This document shows positions 63,241 through 64,000 of a stretch of 64,000 nucleotides of DNA, piece after piece (positions within the stretch are counted from its first letter, which is position 1; each line of letters begins with the position of its first letter). The DNA lies in NCBI GenBank assembly GCA_016222825.1, contig JACRQF010000014.1:186001-250000 (forward strand), given 5' to 3'. A program made the position numbers and the translations under genes. This stretch comes from Verrucomicrobiota bacterium. Lineage in GTDB: Bacteria > Verrucomicrobiota > Verrucomicrobiia > CAIQCK01. The notes under the pieces were generated by a model. That model made no database searches and was not told the DNA's origin. It worked only from the letters and a program-made list of their open reading frames with translations.

Positions 63241-63269
63241 CTTATAGTGCAGCACCGGGGCGGTTTCAA
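63241..63269 (-). promoter_or_regulatory. Strong sigma-70-type promoter for tRNA-Val
   Basis: Reading the minus strand, TTGAAA (63269-63264) and TATAAG (63246-63241) are 17 bp apart, each 5 of 6 to consensus. The transcription start would be about 8 nt upstream of the mature tRNA 5' end at 63225. Confidence 0.75.
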
Positions 63270-63300
63270 CGGCAATTTGCGGAAAGTTGAAAGTGACGGC

Positions 63301-64000
63301 TCAGGCCGGCGGCAGCGTGAACCAGAAGGTGCTGCCCTTGCCGACTTCGCTCTCGATGCCGATCTGGCCGCCCTGCGCTTCGACGGCGAGCTTGCAGAAC
63401 GTCAGGCCCAGACCGGTGGAATACTGGTGCACGGGCTTCGCGACGTAGCCGAACTTCTCAAAGATCCTCCCGTGATATTCCGGCGCGATGCCCGGCCCGG
63501 TATCGGAAACTTCCAGCCGCACCATGCCGTCCTTCCGGCTCACAGCGACGCGGATGGAGCCGTCTTTCGGGGTGAACTTGAGGGAGTTCTGGAGCAGGTT
63601 GCCGAGCACGCGGCGGGTGATCTCCTCGTCGCAGGACGCCATGACGGACGGTGACGGCGAATCGAAAACGAGACGCCGCCCTTCCACGAGCGAATCGAAG
63701 GACTCCATGACGGACCGCGCCAGCGTCGTCACATCGCAGGCGCGGCGGTTGAGCGGCATGTTGCCCGTCTCCAGCCGGCTGATGTCCAGCAGCGAGCCGA
63801 TCATGTCGTTGAGCCGGCAGATGTTCATGAGGATGGTGTCGAGGTAGCCCATGTCGTCGCTGCCGAGCTTGGAGGCGGCGTGGTCCTTGACCAGATCCAG
63901 ATAGCCGAGGGCGATGGAGAGAGGCGCGCGCAGGTCGTGGATGATCATGTGCGTGAGGTTGTCGCGCAGGGTTTCCAGTTCGCGGAGGCGGGCGTAGTTG
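63301..64000 (-). CDS. Sensor histidine kinase, N-terminus beyond the window
   Basis: The kinase core of a two-component sensor. HisKA is NYARLRELETLRDNLTHMIIHDLRAPLSIALGYLDL with the phosphoacceptor His in IIHDLRAP. The ATPase part has NLLQNSLKFTP (N box), LEVSDTGPGIAPE (G1), FEKFG (F box) and YSTGLGLTFCKL (G2). Around 233 codons are present; the frame is open to base 64000, so sensory or receiver regions upstream are missing. The HDLRAP form is typical of hybrid/bacteriophytochrome-like kinases. Possible partner: the Rcp1-like regulator at 15057, but they are far apart. Confidence 0.93.
   Translation of the reverse strand, partial: NYARLRELETLRDNLTHMIIHDLRAPLSIALGYLDLVKDHAASKLGSDDMGYLDTILMNICRLNDMIGSLLDISRLETGNMPLNRRACDVTTLARSVMESFDSLVEGRRLVFDSPSPSVMASCDEEITRRVLGNLLQNSLKFTPKDGSIRVAVSRKDGMVRLEVSDTGPGIAPEYHGRIFEKFGYVAKPVHQYSTGLGLTFCKLAVEAQGGQIGIESEVGKGSTFWFTLPPA

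Overview
The window is high-GC bacterial chromosome, dense with genes on both strands. It looks like Verrucomicrobiota, most likely subdivision 3 (Pedosphaera/Limisphaera type); this is inference. The reasons are Tat-signal (RRxF) secreted proteins, two sulfatases, many diverse glycoside hydrolases without SusC/SusD partners, a PEP-CTERM protein with HAF repeats, and many REP-like palindromes tagged GTAG. No rRNA, phage, CRISPR array or intact transposase is visible. Genes at both ends are cut: a sulfatase on the left and a histidine kinase on the right.

Layout. 1-16.8 kb is carbohydrate catabolism: a minus-strand set (TIM-barrel isomerase, GH29 fucosidase, sulfatase), a plus-strand set (putative glycosidase, subtilase, GH42-like protein), a polytopic membrane protein, a PmoA-like protein, a GH78 rhamnosidase, a response regulator, and a HAF-repeat PEP-CTERM gene broken by an amber codon. 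16.8-26.8 kb is one minus-strand operon: unknown Tat protein A, sulfatase, CocE-type hydrolase, putative glycosidase, unknown Tat protein B (paralogue of A), GH38 mannosidase. A short relic of a possible third A/B copy lies inside it. 26.9-31 kb is a stress operon (YugP-type protease, HPF, M50/CBS protease, UspA, TerC) divergent from an NhaR-like regulator. 32-38.2 kb holds an SDR/DUF2867 protein, DUF2892, DUF523/DUF1722, TspO and a GH141-like beta-helix protein. 38.3-40.9 kb is an ABC export operon. 40.9-47.4 kb is an ArsR-controlled operon of two small Cys-containing membrane proteins plus a complete TolC/MFP/RND efflux system. 47.4-52 kb contains a MITE-like inverted repeat, tRNA-Phe, and a cytidine deaminase/GNAT/methyltransferase cluster. 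52-55.6 kb has a degenerate SGNH plus alpha/beta-hydrolase fusion, a PHP protein and an RbsD/FucU mutarotase. 55.7-58.1 kb is the fabG-acpP-fabF core operon. 58.1-61 kb is a repeat-rich stretch: REP palindromes, an ankyrin protein, a 21-bp palindromic minisatellite open in several frames, and a lineage-type hypothetical. 61-64 kb has two glycosyltransferases, tRNA-Val and a histidine kinase.

How it fits together. GH29, GH141-like, GH78, GH38, the sulfatases and a FucU-type mutarotase point to desulfation and cleavage of fucose-, rhamnose- and mannose-containing sulfated glycans, followed by isomerisation of the released sugars. No sugar transporter is seen. All identifications are from reading translated sequence; no database search was run, and similarity statements are by eye.
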